Shown in pieces: positions 1-11,625 of a stretch of 64,000 nucleotides of DNA (the stretch's first letter is position 1; each line of letters starts with the position of its first letter). The stretch lies in the NCBI RefSeq assembly GCF_963576615.1, contig NC_088711.1, forward strand, positions 15,733,869-15,797,868, given 5' to 3'. A program made the position numbers and the translations under genes. Under the pieces are notes generated by a model. The model was not told the origin of the DNA and made no database searches. It saw only the letters and a list, made by a program, of their open reading frames with translations. Origin of the DNA: Watersipora subatra (Eukaryota; Bryozoa; Gymnolaemata; Cheilostomatida; Watersiporidae).

Positions 1-373
1 TTTTAATGCACACATCTGCTGATCAGCATTTGTTCATGTTGAAAATGGTACTATAACCCTTTCTCTGTGACCTTAGATCATTATTGTCTCCTACTTGTAT
101 GTTTAGATAATTTATATCTTAATAAGCCAGTTCATTGCATAATTAGTCATCGCACCTGTAACAGTTGTTGCCTGGACTTTGTCTAATAAAGGTGTTTAAC
201 TTGAGAAAACTATCCAAGGATATATACATTTCACAACCCAGTTTCAACTGTTCAAATGATTATCATGTTAAGGCAGACCACGTTTTTACTATAGGAATTT
301 CAAATGAAATAAATAAACATATATAACAATAAAAATCTTCATTAAACAGTCATGCTAATTTAATACAACTCAC

Positions 374-600
374 TCAAATGCCCCGATCACGTGATGTGGT
401 GGAAGGAAACCCATACTTGATAGCTTTTGTACAATATCTTGTACATTACAATCTTTCTGGTATGCGGATTTCAGACCAAGCGCTGCCACCTTCCGAGAAA
501 CACTCTGGGTGAAGTGGAAATAGCACCCACATATTGCTACATTGGGCCATGCTGATTTTACCGCTTCGTGGAGACTAATCTCGAAATCACAAACAACCTC
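374..600 (-). pseudogene. MULE-type transposase fragment, copy 1
   Basis: The minus strand reads open from about 600 to 374. It gives EVVCDFEISLHEAVKSAWPN, then VAICGCYFHFTQSVSRKVAA, then LGLKSAYQKD and so on. The order DFE, then A-W-P-N, then GC-FH-TQ with R-K is the hallmark of the MULE (Mutator-like) transposase core that often accompanies FLYWCH zinc fingers; the D of DFE is a predicted catalytic acid. The frame ends at a good splice donor (GTGAGT, minus strand, from 373), so this looks like one exon of an intron-containing element or domesticated gene. Upstream (600-720, minus) a second frame is Lys/Gln/Glu-rich like a coiled coil but has an in-frame stop. The rest of the transposase is not visible. 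It is called a relic because no full ORF surrounds it, though this copy itself has no stop. Confidence 0.6.
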
Positions 601-823
601 CAGAGCATTCCCGCCAGTAGCTATTTATTGTTCGTTTTCCCTGCTCCAGCTGTTTCTTGAGCTTTTGAATCTGTTCCTCTAACTTCTGTTATTTTTTCCG
701 CCTGCGAACTATCAGTTTCCCTGAAATGAAAGTTATTGCATATAAATAAAAATGCATTTAAAAAGCATTTTGGGGTTTGTTATCAGTTCCACTATTCATA
801 TATATGAATAGTGGAATATATGA

Positions 824-1062
824 ACACCTTTGTAAATTTGCCTAATTAAATGAGATTATCCCCCCTTATCAAGCTTTAATTTGGCTGATTATTATCCTAT
901 TGAATTCAAACTTGCTGTGTGCTTGTGGTTTGTGATAGTAATGAGTTTTAAAATATTTTCTTAGCTTACATTCCTCAATGTTATCCATTGTTGTAGCTTG
1001 GTAAATTCTATGCCTATAAGAAATTCTATTTGACGCATACATACATATATACATGTATATAT

Positions 1063-1106
<44 letters not shown>

Positions 1107-1359
1107 ATATATACATGTATATATATACATGTATACATGTATGTATGCGTCAAATAGAATTTCTTATAAGCATAGATTTTACCAAGCTACAACAATGGAT
1201 AACATTGAGGAATGTAAGTTAAGAAAATATTTTAAAACTCATTACTATCACAAACCACAAGCACACAGCAAGTTTGAATTAAATAGGATAATAATCAGCC
1301 AAGTTAAAGCTTGATAAGGGGGGATAATCTCATTTAATTAAGGCGATTTACAAAGGTGT
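824..1359. repeat. 536-bp foldback palindrome with AT/GTAC-rich centre
   Basis: Two arms of about 210 bp are near-perfect reverse complements. The left arm begins ACACCTTTGTAAAT at 824 and the right ends ATTTACAAAGGTGT at 1359. The centre (about 1037-1145) is a run of ATATAC/ATGTAT dinucleotide-like repeats that is itself self-complementary. The two arms yield near-identical 94-codon open frames on opposite strands; these are shadows of the symmetry, not genes. It resembles a foldback (Tourist/MITE-like) element. No target duplication was identified with confidence. A fragment of one arm (TTGGTAAATTCTATGCCTAT) recurs at 2041-2060. Confidence 0.85.
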
Positions 1360-3648
1360 CTGGAGGGCATTGAATTTGGAACTCAATTTTAAGCATTTTA
1401 CAATCTGAAACACAAACTTTTGATGGTTTTAATAAAATTTGCATATGTTAATTGGTATGAAACATGAGAAGAATGTGTGACTTTGTTGAAACCACAGGTT
1501 GACCTTGACCTTGACTTCTACTTTTGCAGTATTTCTACAAAGAGCTTAATCTTGTATGGCTTCTAGATGCTGACCCGATGAATCGAGAGAGAAGATGAGA
1601 CTTGTTTTGGATAGCTGAGGCCTGGAGAATTTCAGAAATATTAACAGAAACAATGGCAAATTATATGTTAATAGTGATAATTGTGTTTGAATAGTGGCTA
1701 AAATAGCATTTTCGGTCATTCTTGTTCGGAGTTATCTCCCACATTATTCATCCGAAAAATTTCAAACCTATTTGTTTGTGTAAATATTGAAATTGTGTGT
1801 AGACAAATAAAAATCTAGACCTCTAACTTGTATATTCTTGAATTTATATGAGTCTAAAGTAAGCTAGATGTGACTTGCCCTCAAACTCAGGCGACAAATA
1901 GTCAAAGTTCAAATCCTCATAGCACCTGAACCGATGACCCTAGAGGATAAAAATTTGGGATTTGAGCGTTTTTCAATATAGGCAACAACATATTAAAAAA
2001 TCTTCAAAATCTGAGACTATGAGGTTTTTTTCAGTTACACTTGGTAAATTCTATGCCTATAAGTAATTAAGTATTAAGCATAAATTGTGTCATAGAGCAA
2101 TTATTGCTCTATGACACAATTTATACTCACTCAGCAATACAAATTAATCATTATGTCACACAAAGTCTGCCAAAGAAAGTAGATTACTATGATAGTTCCC
2201 ATATTCAGCAGCTGCTGCGGCTTGTTGTTTATACAATACTTCTTCGTCCTCTAAACATGAAATGAGAAGCTATATCGAAGGGTGCTTTTTCCAACCATGC
2301 ATTGAAATGACTGTTCCAGGCTAGGCATTAAGGAAAAACACTTTGCTGAATAAGCTTATAATATGATTAAGCTATACGAATTATCTTTTTCAACCCAAAA
2401 TTTTGGATGAAAATCGCATACAGTTTTTATTTTAACCTTGTGGAAGCTTGTTTCTGATTTACAGCAGATTGCTGTTAGCTCACTAGCCTTTTAGGATCTT
2501 AGCCTAAATACTGACGACTGCGCATTCGCACTGTTGTCTACATAAAATTTTATATGCACATATGCAGTAAAATATTTAAAAAAAAAATTTTTAAATATGA
2601 AAATCAATTCTTATCCATATAGCTCGTGTTCATACTATCCATAGTTACTAATTAACAAAATCTTGATGGCACGAGCAATGTGGATAAATAAAAAACAATT
2701 GTTCATGGTTGTTGAAGACGAAAGACTTTCCAGCAAAAGCCGTTATTATTGAAACCCTTTCATAAATAGCAAATAGCAAATAAGCCAAATGGCAAATTTA
2801 ATGGCGACGAAGCATGCATTTGTCTACGGATTCACAATCACTCATATTAATGATAGTTCAGCATATAAATGTTAAAGCTATTTCACAGAAGTACCAGTAT
2901 CAAATATCAGCGAAGATACCATATATATTTCTACTGAACATGCTTAGTACATCACTTTCAATCATAATATGGCAGGCGCTAATGTTATGCTGAACTACTA
3001 CTGATCGGTTTTAAGTTTAACAAGTAATATATTCGGAAAACATTAGGCGAAATATTCCAACTGTAAATTCTAAATAGACTATAGATATGCACTGTTTGTT
3101 TTTTTACTACCTCCTGAGCAGCCCACACCCAATTGAGAACAGGCAATGCTTAACTTTTGTTTTAGCATGTGATCCATTCACAAACAATATCATAAGTGAG
3201 TCAACCAAAACCTCGTTTAAAACATACCGATGAACTCTATTTATCATATCGAATAAAAAACTTTTGAAAGCTATATTTTTTTCGGATAGCAACAATCGAT
3301 ACAGTTATAGTGCTTCTAAAATATTCTGGAATAGCGGGGTGAACTTATACATGAGTAATACTTATAATAATACAATTTTTGCCTTAAAAATGCCTATCCA
3401 CTTGTAAAGAATTGCCATTTATACTAATGTAAGCGTTCATTTCATATATTTTTGTAAGATTCTATTAACCAAATACTCTATGTAGAGCTAATCTTCCAGG
3501 CATAGAACTGCATTGATTACTATAGCATTAAACAACTTCTACTGTAGTTTGCTTATTAATCAGTAAAATACTTTCCACTCTTGATTTGATCGTTAGTCCT
3601 ATCACCACCATTTTTCGATAACCAGGTGTATTAACTTTTAAATAACTT
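1360..3648. other. Gene-free spacer
   Basis: No convincing coding sequence was seen on either strand. The only structure noted is a fragment of the foldback arm (2041-2060), followed by a small palindrome. A 62-codon minus-strand frame near 3107-3295 has no recognisable features and is not called. Confidence 0.6.
2080..2124. repeat. Perfect short palindrome
   Basis: ATAAATTGTGTCATAGAGCA and its reverse complement are separated by only a few bases, giving arms of 22 bp around a one-base centre (2102). It lies directly after a partial copy of the 824-1359 foldback arm, so it may be the collapsed terminus of a second foldback copy. Confidence 0.8.
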
Positions 3649-3782
3649 TTTAATGCGCACAATTGCTGATCAGCTTTTGTTCAAATGTTTATCATGTCAA
3701 ATAATATTCAAATGAAATTAATAAAATTGTATAACAACAAAAATCTACCTTACAATAATCATATTAATTTAATACAACTTAC

Positions 3783-4012
3783 TCAATGCCCCGATCACGT
3801 GATGTGGCGAAAAAGATCCTATACTTGAGAGTGTTTGTACGATCTCTAGTGCATTACAATCTTTATTGTATGCCAATTTCAAACCAAAAGCTGCAACCTT
3901 TCAAGAAATACTTTGGGTGGTGTGGAAATAGCACCCACATACTTCTACATTGGGTCCTGCTGCTTTTATTGCTTCGTGCAGACTGATCTCAAAGTCGCAA
4001 ACAACCTCAAAG
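3783..4012 (-). pseudogene. MULE-type transposase fragment, copy 2 (broken)
   Basis: This is a diverged copy of the 374-600 fragment in the same orientation: EVVCDFEISLHEAIKAAGPN, then VEVCGCYFHTTQSIS. The codon equal to the conserved Arg of copy 1 (CGG) is TGA here, so the frame is stopped right after TQSIS. A donor-like GTAAG lies at the same place as in copy 1. The flank also matches: 3649-3690 resembles 1-45. Copies 1 and 2 are therefore parts of one duplicated unit of at least 600 bp. The conserved Trp of copy 1 (AWPN) is Gly here, which supports decay. Confidence 0.6.
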
Positions 4013-4019
4013 GCACTGA

Positions 4020-5540
4020 ATTCTTCAGTGCCGTTGACTACCTTGAGCATCTACAAATGTATACAGTAAAGCCTTAATGCTTTATTATTTTTACTTGCCT
4101 TTTTATTTTAATTTGCAAAAAGAGAATGTTTTGAAAAACTCGACCTCATGTAATGTCATTACTTTGTGTGTTGAGACAAACACTTACTAAAAATTTCATG
4201 GTATGTTAAAGATATTGTACATAGCGGTGATGATAAACCTTATCAAAGTAAAAACATTATTTTAAGAACTTAAACTTCTGACTTAAATTATTAAGTCAGA
4301 CAATCAAACGGAGCAAATGTTTACGACTACATGTATATAAATGTGGCTGCAATAAGACACTTTTCTGACATACCCTCCAATAGCCTTAATTTTTATGAAC
4401 ACAAATAATAATGTCACAACATAACTTATGCTCAACTGCTGCTGGGCACAAGGAAAACTAAAAAAGTGAATAACAATTCTCAGGTTGATAAGCTGGCAGT
4501 TGTCAGTCCTGAATTAGTGCCCATATTCCCCCATAAGCCTGATTTATTCTGCTGGCTACGTGTTCAGTGGGATGATCAGTATAGGTGCTTTTATAAAAAC
4601 ACCATAGGCATAAGAAAACGGCTATCTACAGCCATCTCCTTTCTCGGTGGTCCCTGATGATCAGACTCAGAGTTACAGAGCCTGAGTGAGTATGAGTTGG
4701 CTGAAACATACGACATATTTATTGTTGCTGCGAGCATAACCTTCTGATGTGAAATATGATCTTTCAGCTTTATGAACACCACCCAGGGAGCCTGCATAAG
4801 CAAAGTTGAATTAGAGTAGAATGACAAACAGGACTCCCTGAATAACCTACATTTATAATAGGCCTAACATCACATAAGCATAGGCCCCAAACATACTTGC
4901 TGGTAGTTGTAAGATAAACTGCACCTCTTTGGTCAGTTGCAAATTTTTCCAAAGTTGCTTAAAATGCGCTGTTGCTGGCTTGGTAGCAAGTAAACACAAA
5001 TACATTATACATCGCTAAATTCAAAATCTCATCACTACTTGGAATACCTCATCACGCTATGGTTAGAATGCAATAAGATTGAATTTCCTGAACGTTCCCA
5101 AACCCAAGTTCCCAAAAGTTATTGATTAACTTGAGCATCATAAGGTTTCATCACAGGTTTTTGTATTCTAAAAGGAAAGAGTGTAAATGTATTACTCCAA
5201 AATTTGAGTCTTGAGGTCATTTATAAAGGCATGTTTTGTATAATGCCAGAAAAAAGGTTTTTTTTTTGTATACAGTATACATAACTGAATTGTCAGTTTC
5301 AGCATGGCTCACCCCAGTGAGCAACAGCGAGTTGTTTTACGCGAGAACAAGCAAGAAAAATCCGACTGGGCAGAGCCAAACATAGGGTCACACACATAGG
5401 CAATTTTTTTTTACTTTTTTGTGATCATAATTTTCTGTCAATTAGTGAGTAAACATGTTCAGACATACAGAAACAAGAAAGTTTTTATAATGAAATAATC
5501 TCTCATGATGATATGGGGTATGCAAGTAGATTTTTCTGGT
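4020..5540. other. Gene-free spacer
   Basis: I see no supported gene. Short frames of 60-78 codons near 4466-4952 overlap on both strands and lack recognisable motifs. A short frame at 5304-5399 starts MAHPSEQQRVVLRENKQEKS, which could be the lost start of the transposon-like ORF further down, but the link cannot be shown. Confidence 0.5.
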
Positions 5541-5543
5541 ATG

Positions 5544-7100
5544 GTGTGTGACGGGCGGCACAATAGGTCATCTTTTTTAAAATTTTGCTATTCATTCTGA
5601 AATAAATTTTGCTTTTCTTTTATAATCAATACAAAAGTAGATTTTTAGCTTAGGTGTTTTTTCCTAACAAATGCAACTTTTTTTTACCATTCGCGTGAGC
5701 AAAGAATAGCTTGTTCCGCGTGTCACAATTTTAGTGCATTTAGTTGCAGCCTGTTCTTCCTAAGCTATCTGAGGTAAAAATCTTTTATCTATAAAACGAG
5801 ATTTGGCGAGAATTGGCGAGTTTGACCAGCCAAACTTGCTAATGAGCTGAAAATATAGCTAGTTTCGGTTTTATGGGCACATGGAAGTATTTGTGACACG
5901 CCGAACAATTTTAATAATATGACGATGTCTGCCTTTGTTTGAGATTTCATTTTGATACCTTGCATGGGAAAACATCGCTGGATATTCCAAGGCAAAAAAG
6001 CCAGTTTCTTTGAGAGAAATAAAAAATTAGAATTAATTTACGATGTTTCGAACTCAAAACATGGAGTTGGTCAATATTACCCTACTGATACAAACACTTG
6101 GCGTGATGCCCGTCAAATTGTGAGGTAATCTTTGAACTGAATGTGTGTTTTTAATGTATGATTACAAAAATCACATCGCATGGCGAAGGTATAATAGATG
6201 GTATTGAGGAAAAGCATCAAACAACAGGTGCTAATGGCAGTGTACCGGAAAAAAGTATGTCGTAAACTCTGCAGTCATTTGCGAAAGCTGCAACAACAAT
6301 AACTTCCAAATCAGCGAAACCAATAAAGATATTCTCTATCTCAAAAGATAAGATTACTGAAACTGCGCAAATGTGCAAAGAACCCTGGTCCATGGTGCCT
6401 TTAATTCATGGCATTTGATCGTGCCATCACATTGCAATTAAAAAATAGTTATGTTGCTCTGATTGATTGATCCCACCTGGCAGCCAATTCCACACACACA
6501 GAGCAGCGAACCTAATCAAGAAGTTACCACAAGAGATACTTCACAAACATTAATGGAGTTTTCACCACAAATGCTGGTCGCATTGGCCTATGACTCTGAA
6601 GTCAACACGGGAGAAATTCTCATTGCAAAGGCCAATGAAAGTAGCTGAACTATAAAGTACATGCACAGTGCACGCAAGAAGTTCATGCAGCCAAACCCCA
6701 ACGACAAAAGAACCACCCAGATGAACTTTCCTCTTAAAGTATCTCCAGTTATTGCACCAGGGGTAACTATCAGGTCACTGTGGTACTTTTTACTAAAAAA
6801 TGAGAAAATGACAATGGCAGAATATGACGATTTTAAGAAAAAATTGTTTACTGCATAAAAGTCTCACAATCTTTGAATCGTATGTGTCTTATAATTCACG
6901 GTTAAATAAAATAAGTATAATATATACTAATTTTAAATTATTAGTTGGTTGACCACATGTATATGGGTAGATGTTGTGACTCCAAATCATGACAATTTGT
7001 TGTCTAAATACTACAAAACGTAGAGAAATTCTGGATTTTTCGTAGTGTTATTTTTGTCCCACGCGTCACAGTACCGCGCGTCACAGTTCCGCGCGTCACA
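5544..7100 (+). mobile_element. Possible DNA transposon bounded by TGTGACRCGC motifs
   Basis: A motif close to TTGTGACACGCCGAACAA occurs in direct form at 5544-5562 and 5891-5908, and inverted at 5711-5728. Three tandem inverted 15-bp copies lie at 7056-7100 (each ending GCGTCACA). The outermost copies face each other like terminal inverted repeats around a broken transposon-like ORF. No target duplication could be fixed, so the ends are provisional. Repeated subterminal motifs of this kind are typical transposase-binding sites. Confidence 0.35.
6170..6858 (+). pseudogene. Broken transposon-associated ORF
   Basis: Two pieces in different frames can be read. The first (from about 6176) gives SHGEGIIDGIEEKHQ, then TLQSFAKAATTITSK and later MCKEPWSMVPLIHGI. 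The second (6463-6858) gives FSPQMLVALAYDSEVNTGEI, an in-frame TGA at 6646, then MHSARKKFMQPNPND and a Lys-rich end. From memory, the SHGxG(x)(x)DG motif, an AQSFA-like motif and a late V-A-Y-D-x-x-x-x-x-GEI / MHSAxxKF block match a family of uncharacterised proteins common in invertebrate and fish transposons. I cannot name the superfamily. At least two stops and a frameshift show that it is dead. Confidence 0.4.
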
Positions 7101-7640
7101 GGTGGTAGTCTTCTTTCAAACCTCACAGAATCATTAAACTTGGTCCTAAAAAACAAAACAGTACATATTTTTAGTAGAAGGGTAGTAGAGATATGAGCTT
7201 GCTGAACAATAATGTCATGTGTCAAAAACTTCAGAAGATTTTTGCAATTGATCACAAATCAGTTTTTGATGTCAAATTATGGTTATCACACCAGGTTTGA
7301 TATTTAATAATTTTTCAATCCATTACATGACAAGGATGAAACCTCATTCAGTGATAGTTTGTGCCAAGTGCTGCCTAAAGCAGCATAAATGATAGCAAAA
7401 GTTCACATCTAGGCTGTAAAGTATGCGAGGGAGCATTCCAATGTGCTGCGCCTCACAATCATGCCAAAAATGGCCGTGTCTGACTTTATGAGATCTTAAG
7501 AGCTTTATATGATCTAGCAAGACTAGCATGCAATATCAAGGAAAAACCTCGGCCATATGACTATTCATGATATAACAGAATGAAGAACACAGATCCTACT
7601 GATTGTATTTATATCAGGATTGAGTGACTAACATAGCCTC
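7101..7640. other. Gene-free spacer
   Basis: I see nothing beyond AT-rich sequence between the GCGTCACA triplet and the start of the tandem array. Confidence 0.5.
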
Positions 7641-9330
7641 TTTGAGCATGTTCCGCATTACCAATTGAGGATTATAAGCCCAAGCAATCGAGTGAGAAAC
7701 CTAGGCCCAAGGGAGTATATTGCCCAATATGAAGTGAGGAATATAGGCCCTTTGAGTATATTGCGCAATCTTGAGTGAGGAACATAGACCCAAGTGAGTA
7801 TAACATGCTCATTATGAAGTGAGGAGTATAGGCCCTTTGATTATATTGCGCAATCTTGAGTGAGGAACATAGACCCAAGCAAATGAAATATGCTCATTAT
7901 GAAGTGAGGAATATAGGCCCTTTAATTATATTGCCCAATTTCGAGTGAGGAACATAGACCCAAGGGATTATAATATGCTCATTATGAAGTGAGGAGTATA
8001 GGCCCTTTGAGTATATTGCGCAATCTTGAGTGAGGAGCATAGACCCAAGCAAGTGTAGTATGCTCGTTATGGAGTTAGGAATTTAGGCCCTAGTGAATAC
8101 CTATATCGTAATATCTCGAGTGAGGAACATAGGCTCAAGCGAGTACGTTGTACAATATCGAGTGAGGAACATAAGCCCTCATGATTATAATTATGTTATA
8201 ATTGAGTGAGGGACATAGGCCCTCATTATTATATTTATAATAAAATAGAGTGAGAAACAGAGACCTTCATGATTATATTTATATTATAATAGAATGAGGG
8301 ACATATTATATTTATAATATAAATAACTATATATAGTTATGAGTGAGTAACTATATATGTAACTAGTAATAATATAACTAATTTAGGTAATAAAATATTA
8401 AAAATATAATATTGTTATAGTTATAATAAAATAGAGTGAGGAACATAGTCTTTCATTATTGTATTTATATTATAATTGAGCGAGGAACATAGGCCTTCAT
8501 TATTATATTTATAACATGATAGAGTGAGGAACAGAGACCCTCATGATTACATTTATAATATAATAAAATGAAGAACATATTATTTTATAATATACATAAC
8601 TATATACAGCTGATAATATAAATAATTTAACTAATAAAATATATATAATACAACATTGTTACATTTATGATAAAATAGAGTGACGAACAAAAACTCTCAT
8701 GATTATGTTTATATTATAATAAAATGAGAAACATATTATGTTTATAATATACGTAACTATACATAGCTAATAATATAAATAATTTAACTAATAAAATATT
8801 TATAATATAACATAATTATATTTATAATAAAGTATAGTGAGGAACATAGGCCTTTCACGGTTTTTATTTTTATGCTAATAGAATGAAGGACACAGGCCAT
8901 CAGGGTTATCTTTATAACAGAGTGTAGACCATAGGCCATCACGATTATATTTATAATATATTAGGGTGATGAACATAGGCCCTCATGATTATATTTATAA
9001 TATAATAGAGTTAAGAATATAGGCCCTTATTACTATATTTATAATATAATCGAATGAGGAACTTTGGCCCTAATGATTTTATTTATAATATAGTTGAGTG
9101 AGGAGTATAAACCTCATGATTATATTTATACAGTATTATAATTGAGTGAGGAACATAGCCTCATGATTATGTTTATTTACTATATCATTTAGTGTAGAGC
9201 ATCGGTTTTCTTGGCATACAATATCATATGGTGGAACATTGCGCCTAGAAGAAAAATTGTATAATATTACAGAGTACGTAACATAGGCTTACATGATTAT
9301 GTTAATATTGTTATGGAGTGAGATATATAG
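7640..9330. repeat. Degenerate tandem array, about 84-bp units decaying to shorter units
   Basis: From 7732 to about 8070 the sequence repeats with a period of 81-86 bp. Each unit has a GAAGTGAGGARTATAGGCCC half and a TTGAGTGAGGAACATAGACC half (units begin near 7732, 7818, 7899 and 7984). After 8100 the units become shorter and AT-rich, built on TGAGGAACATAGGCC followed by CATGATTATATTTATAATAT, and are broken by ATAACTATATATAG palindromes. The 68-codon minus-strand frame at 7672-7878 is an artefact of the repeat. It behaves like an old satellite or the inside of a repeat-rich element. Confidence 0.8.
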
Positions 9331-10096
9331 AGTTTATGGCTTTTATAATTAAAAATGTAGGCTTACATGAACGCTTGTCTATAATTAAATAAAAAAATGA
9401 AGTAGCCTTTAAATTTATCTATATTACTTTAAAATAAAAATGACTGAAAAAGATGGTTTTTTTTGCGTATTCTAATTTGATAATTCGTGTATTATCACTA
9501 CTAATTTTTAGTGAACGTTCATTCGTCAGATCTTTTTATTTTCTCTCAAGTTCAGCAGAGCGGTTTGTATTTTCCCAACGGCGTGATTTCACAACGACGG
9601 TTTTAATTTAAACAGCAATAATTGCATTTGCTTTAGAAGTTGTCTGTCCTTTTCAGAAATTTTATCCGATTTTGCGGAAAAGTGCGGAACATAGGGCCTT
9701 GCGGAACATAGGGCGTGCGGAACATAGACCTGTCACCACTATATCGGCACGATATCGTATTTTGAAATTTTCATTACTATTTCCGGCTGTAGATTTTACT
9801 CGCTTATGTACGCATCGGATCCTAAAATATAAGGTTACAAAAAACGAAGGGCCCTAGTGACGGCTCACTGATTGTTGATAAATCAGCGTCTCAGGCTTCT
9901 ATAAATCCTATAATGAAATTGCGGTTCCGTTTCTTTATTTTGCTAGTCGATATCAAAAACATATTTCGCAAAGCTGTTAGATTTGTCACTGTATTTGTAT
10001 AGGTTTTGAAGTACATCAGTTTTTAATTTTGCTTAGTTAAAAAAGAATGTGCTTTTAGGCAACTAACTTATCCTGTATAATTGCTCATTGAATTTA
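9331..10096. other. Spacer with three GCGGAACATAG motifs
   Basis: No gene is supported. At about 9683-9731 the motif GCGGAACATAGG occurs three times at 17-22 bp spacing. It is close to the GAGGAACATAGG core of the array that ends about 350 bp upstream, so the two are probably related. The 61-codon frame across it is not a convincing gene. Confidence 0.5.
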
Positions 10097-10104
10097 ATAA
10101 CACT

Positions 10105-10407
10105 CAGGCCTGCCAACCCAAGAGTGGGACAATGCTTGAGATTTGGTTTTGTGGCAGTTGATGTTTCAATGATAGTATATATAAAATTGTGGAAATTTGG
10201 ACAAAAATCTTATGCGTTCCGGTCTGCCAACCCAAGAGTGGGGCAATGCTTGAGATTTAGTTTTGGGGCAATTGATGTATCAATGATAGTATATATAAAA
10301 ATGGTGGAAGTTGGGGCAAAAATCGCACGCATTTCTCACGCATTTTCATTTTTTCGTTGGGGTGATGCGTGAGTCTCACGCCCAGGTTGTGAGAGTTGGC
10401 AGGCCTG
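10105..10407. mobile_element. Non-autonomous hAT-type MITE with perfect 8-bp TSD
   Basis: The element starts CAGGCCTGCCAAC and ends GTTGGCAGGCCTG, giving perfect 13-bp terminal inverted repeats. It is flanked by the identical octamer ATAACACT at 10097-10104 and 10408-10415. CAGG-type ends with an 8-bp duplication identify the hAT superfamily. Inside, a segment of about 113 bp that includes the left end is tandemly repeated (from 10105 and from about 10218). There is no transposase; the 94-codon frame across it is incidental. Confidence 0.9.
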
Positions 10408-10415
10408 ATAACACT

Positions 10416-11625
10416 CTCACGGGTGGAGGTGGAGAAATTATGTCATGCATAATTAATCCGAATCCACACACATCAGTGTTGAAATTGCTTTGCCATTTCC
10501 TTTTATTTTGACTAGGTTCAGTTTGTGTACTTTTGCTTTGTCACGTGAGAACTAATTTGTTTATTACTGGTTCAGGTACAAGTGCAGTTCTTAAGCTATT
10601 GTAAGCAATACTGATATTTACCAGTAAAAGGCACTTCTTTATCTTTCAAGTACAACAATTAAAATACACAATTAACAAAATTCTAAACAATAATATTAAT
10701 GACAAAAGGTTAAAGTAGCTAATAAAAGTTACACTCTTACTCAAACGGTCCTCCATGTTTGCTTGCTCAGTCCTGCGCAGCTGCTAGTTTTGACAGTCAA
10801 ACGAGAGTCATGGCAGTCACTATATATAGAGGCTCGGTAGTTGAGATTGCGAAGTAGAAAAGGATCAGCTGGTGATAGAAAATGGGGCTTCATAGGTAGA
10901 AAAGATGTAGAGGCTCTAGAGAGAAGAGGGAGGCTCCAGAAGGAAGAGAGAGAGGCTTCAGAAGCAGAGAAACGCACCTCAGCAGACAGAGGGAGTCTTC
11001 AGCAAGTCTTTAAAAAGGAAAGATATATAGATCGACCGACGCTGAGTCAGTGAAGCTGCTCTTTTTTATAGATGTCTCTGTTAGCCTGTGAGAAGCTGTT
11101 TAGGCGCTCAGGTTTTGTTCTTTATGTTGCTGAGGGTTAGCAATTGAGTGAACTTGTCATCATGATAGTATAATGTTTAGAAATTATGACCAATTCCAGT
11201 TGTCTTGGTCGTGTTTCGTACAGGTCTGATATCTTTTAACGGTTTTCTGGCATGCCGATTGATGTCTCTTTCTTCATGGGCTACTTCCACAGGAGGTTTC
11301 TAAGCTGCTTGTAGATGAGTATATGATGACTTTTTATTGCTAGTCCTTTAATGTATTAGGTGTCATATTCATTGTAGTATATTGCATATGTCTCTGGTGT
11401 TCAGGCATTTCTCCATTACGCTATCTGCTTTTGCTAATACTTCTGTACAACAATGCGATCGGTCTATTTTATTACACTATTCGAATAATTTTTTGACACA
11501 GATTGTCTATGAATATCAAGTGTTAACTCATTGTGTAGGCTGTAAATTTACTTCAAGTGCATGCAGTATATTCAGGTTTATTTTATTTCAGGTATTCTTC
11601 TACCTAATCAGATGACGGCTTTCTC
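10416..11625. other. Upstream region of ABHD13; possible promoter
   Basis: No coding gene is supported. A TATA-like ACTATATATAGAGG lies at about 10818-10831, followed by about 200 bp of purine-rich sequence that could be a 5' untranslated exon. Immediately before the ABHD13 start, TTTATTTCAG at about 11583-11592 looks like a 3' splice site, which would place a 5'UTR intron between the two. Both points are inference without transcripts. Frames at 10741-11053 read through the purine tract on both strands and are low complexity. Confidence 0.3.

Noticed and set aside
869..1314. Two near-identical 94-codon frames on opposite strands
   Set aside because: They are the two arms of one palindrome; the similarity follows from symmetry and the N-terminal half is AT microsatellite.
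11382..11615. 77-codon frame upstream of ABHD13
   Set aside because: No recognisable domain, and it ends just after a probable 3' splice site; more likely 5'UTR intron.
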